A DNA stretch of 5,691 bases, taken from the NCBI GenBank assembly GCA_015662785.1, contig DQTM01000209.1, positions 1 to 5,691 of the forward strand, written 5' to 3'. The translations under genes were made by a program, and so were the position numbers. Each line of letters opens with the position of its first letter. Positions within the stretch are counted from its first letter, which is position 1. This DNA comes from Sulfurospirillum arcachonense (GTDB lineage: Bacteria > Campylobacterota > Campylobacteria > Campylobacterales > Sulfurospirillaceae). Positions 4,270 to 5,691 of this stretch are shown piece by piece. The notes beneath the pieces were generated by a model. The model was not told where the DNA came from. It saw only the letters and a program-made list of their open reading frames with translations, and did not search any database.

Positions 4270-5691
4270 CTGTTTCAAAAGACTCTTTTAGCTTAGTTAG
4301 TTCATTTTTTATCTCATCATCATCCATGCTCATGCCAAGGTATTCTTCCAAGAGAGGTTCGATATTATATACCCATAATCTCTCTAAATCAAAGCTTGTG
4401 ATTTTAACTTTTTTATCTTCCTTATTTTCTTTTAAAAAGTCCTTTATCTTTAAAAAATAAGCTTGACCAATCTGATAATCTTCTCCAAGAGATAACTCAT
4501 TAACTATATCTTCATTTAATTTCTTGCATTTTTCTACATATCTTTTTAATGACTCTTCTTCTACAATATCTCCCAATACATCGAGTAAAACATCAAGCTT
4601 AGGCATAAGTTTAAAAAATCCAAACCGTCTTCTAAGTGCTAAATCAAATGTAACTAAACTTTTATCGACATTGTTCATAGTTCCTATGATGTATACATTT
4701 TCAGGTATCGTAAAACTACCAAAATGTGGTAAATTGATAGATTTTCCTCTATATTCGAGTGCAAAAAGAAGCTCTCCAAACACTGCGGACAACTCAGCAC
4801 GATTTATCTCATCAATGATAAAAATATATTTTTGTTTTGGTTTATCACTTGCCGCTTTGCAAAATTTATAGAAAATACCCTCTCTTAATTCGTACGAAAC
4901 CTTAGAACCATCTATTTTTGGGGATATTCCTCCTATAAAGTCCTCATAAGTATAGTTGGGGTGAAACTGGATAATTTCATAATATCCTTTTTCATTGTCA
5001 GGTTCTCCTTTTTTTGAAAAAAGGTAATTTTGCTCAATATCTTCATCTTTTTCACCATCTTTTAGTTCAAGTATTTCTTTCACAACTTCCATACTCTCAT
5101 AAGTTTTACCCGTACCTGGAGGTCCCCATAAAATTACAGCTTTATTTCCTATTTTCAATAACTCCGATATGTTTTTTATATCTGTCTCTTCTATCATGAT
5201 AGTTGATATAAGTTTTGAGACTTTATTGATATCACTAGAGCCTAAATCTTTCATTATTTTTTCAGATATTTCTTTCCAAACGGCAGTAAAATCATCAAAC
5301 TTCATATTGGTTATTTTTATAGGGGTATAATCTTTATCTTTGAAATCTTTTAAGATTTTTTTTACATATTCAGTATCTAAAAAATTTCTAAATGCCATTA
5401 AACTTAATGGGTGAATGACTGTACCTTTATTTGCCCACATCCACAAAAATTTTGGAGGAAATCTATGCTCTAGTACTTTATTTTGTTTCTTATATTCTTC
5501 TGAGTTATTGTCATCATCATCTTTATAATAAAAATAACTTTTATGCTCTCCATCTCCATGATTGCTTGGATATCTCAAAACCATTGTTGCATTTTTAAAT
5601 GCTTTTTTCTCTGCTTCTGTTTTCTCTTCTTTACACATTTGAATAAAATGCATAATATTAAAAAAATAGTTATTATCTGCAAAATGTGATG
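4253..5691 (-). CDS. mcrB: McrB-like AAA+ GTPase of an McrBC restriction system, N-terminus probably beyond the right edge
   Basis: McrB forms a hexameric GTP-driven ring that recognises modified DNA through its N-terminal domain and drives McrC to cleave. Counting from the ATG at 5653, Walker A is GPPGTGKT (177-184). YYEIIQFHPNYTYEDFIGG (224-242) is an McrB hallmark. Walker B is IFIIDEINRAELSAVFGEL (277-295). MNNVDKS (326-332) fills the place of E. coli McrB's MNTADRS, tied to GTP preference. LALRRRF (338-344) holds the finger arginines, and IGQAYFL (395-401) resembles the IGHSYF motif. The frame stays open past that ATG to the window end (SHFADNNYFFNI precedes it) and no SD lies before it, so the true start is probably outside. 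The region before Walker A should be the target-recognition part; I do not recognise a named domain there. It contains an acidic DDDDNN stretch (45-50). The 3' end overlaps mcrC. Confidence 0.9.
   Translation of the reverse strand, partial: SHFADNNYFFNIMHFIQMCKEEKTEAEKKAFKNATMVLRYPSNHGDGEHKSYFYYKDDDDNNSEEYKKQNKVLEHRFPPKFLWMWANKGTVIHPLSLMAFRNFLDTEYVKKILKDFKDKDYTPIKITNMKFDDFTAVWKEISEKIMKDLGSSDINKVSKLISTIMIEETDIKNISELLKIGNKAVILWGPPGTGKTYESMEVVKEILELKDGEKDEDIEQNYLFSKKGEPDNEKGYYEIIQFHPNYTYEDFIGGISPKIDGSKVSYELREGIFYKFCKAASDKPKQKYIFIIDEINRAELSAVFGELLFALEYRGKSINLPHFGSFTIPENVYIIGTMNNVDKSLVTFDLALRRRFGFFKLMPKLDVLLDVLGDIVEEESLKRYVEKCKKLNEDIVNELSLGEDYQIGQAYFLKIKDFLKENKEDKKVKITSFDLERLWVYNIEPLLEEYLGMSMDDDEIKNELTKLKESFETDDIKS

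Noticed and set aside
1..5691. CRISPR array, tRNA or rRNA genes.
   Set aside because: No regularly spaced long repeats are present, and no stretch has a recognisable tRNA cloverleaf or rRNA sequence; almost the whole window is coding.

Overview
The window is AT-rich and gene-dense. The protein sequences (WYL regulator, RelE/StbD pair, DnaA-type ATPase, McrBC) read to me like Campylobacterota of the Sulfurimonas/Sulfurovum/Arcobacter kind. That placement comes from memory of the families, the low GC and the Lys/Ile/Asn-rich proteins; nothing in the window is taxonomically decisive. By eye, the left part (transposase, WYL gene) is less AT-rich than the right part (McrBC, DnaA-like gene), as expected for an accessory island.

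Layout, left to right: (1) 1-375, + strand, the 3' end of an IS3-family transposase, cut by the window edge, then a short tail (376-453) that probably holds the IS right end. (2) 454-1915, - strand, a compact operon reading leftward: a StbD/Phd-YefM-type antitoxin, a RelE toxin (11-nt overlap), and a WYL-domain transcription regulator whose ATG lies 6 nt after the toxin stop and whose ribosome-binding site is inside the toxin gene. A near-consensus sigma70-type promoter (TTGACT-17 nt-TACAAT) and three AGTA motifs exactly 12 bp apart precede it. (3) 2026-2816, - strand, a DnaA/Hda-like AAA+ ATPase with no DNA-binding domain IV, preceded by a possible 19-codon leader ORF. The leader's Shine-Dalgarno lies in one arm of a perfect 10-bp inverted repeat whose other arm looks like the 16S anti-SD; a TATAAT box overlaps the repeat. 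(4) 2899-5691, - strand, an McrB-like GTPase (N-terminus probably beyond the right edge) overlapping an McrC-like PD-(D/E)XK nuclease subunit: a type IV, modification-dependent restriction system.

All genes except the transposase read leftward. McrB and McrC form a GTP-driven nuclease. The DnaA-like gene lies about 140-160 nt downstream of mcrC and has its own regulatory region, so it may be a third cargo gene or a regulated partner. The TA-WYL operon has its own promoter. Together this looks like a defence/stability island next to an insertion sequence. The most unusual items are the truncated DnaA paralogue with a lost sensor-II arginine and a lysine-rich segment, its SD-hairpin/leader arrangement, and the WYL regulator as third gene of a RelE-type TA operon.
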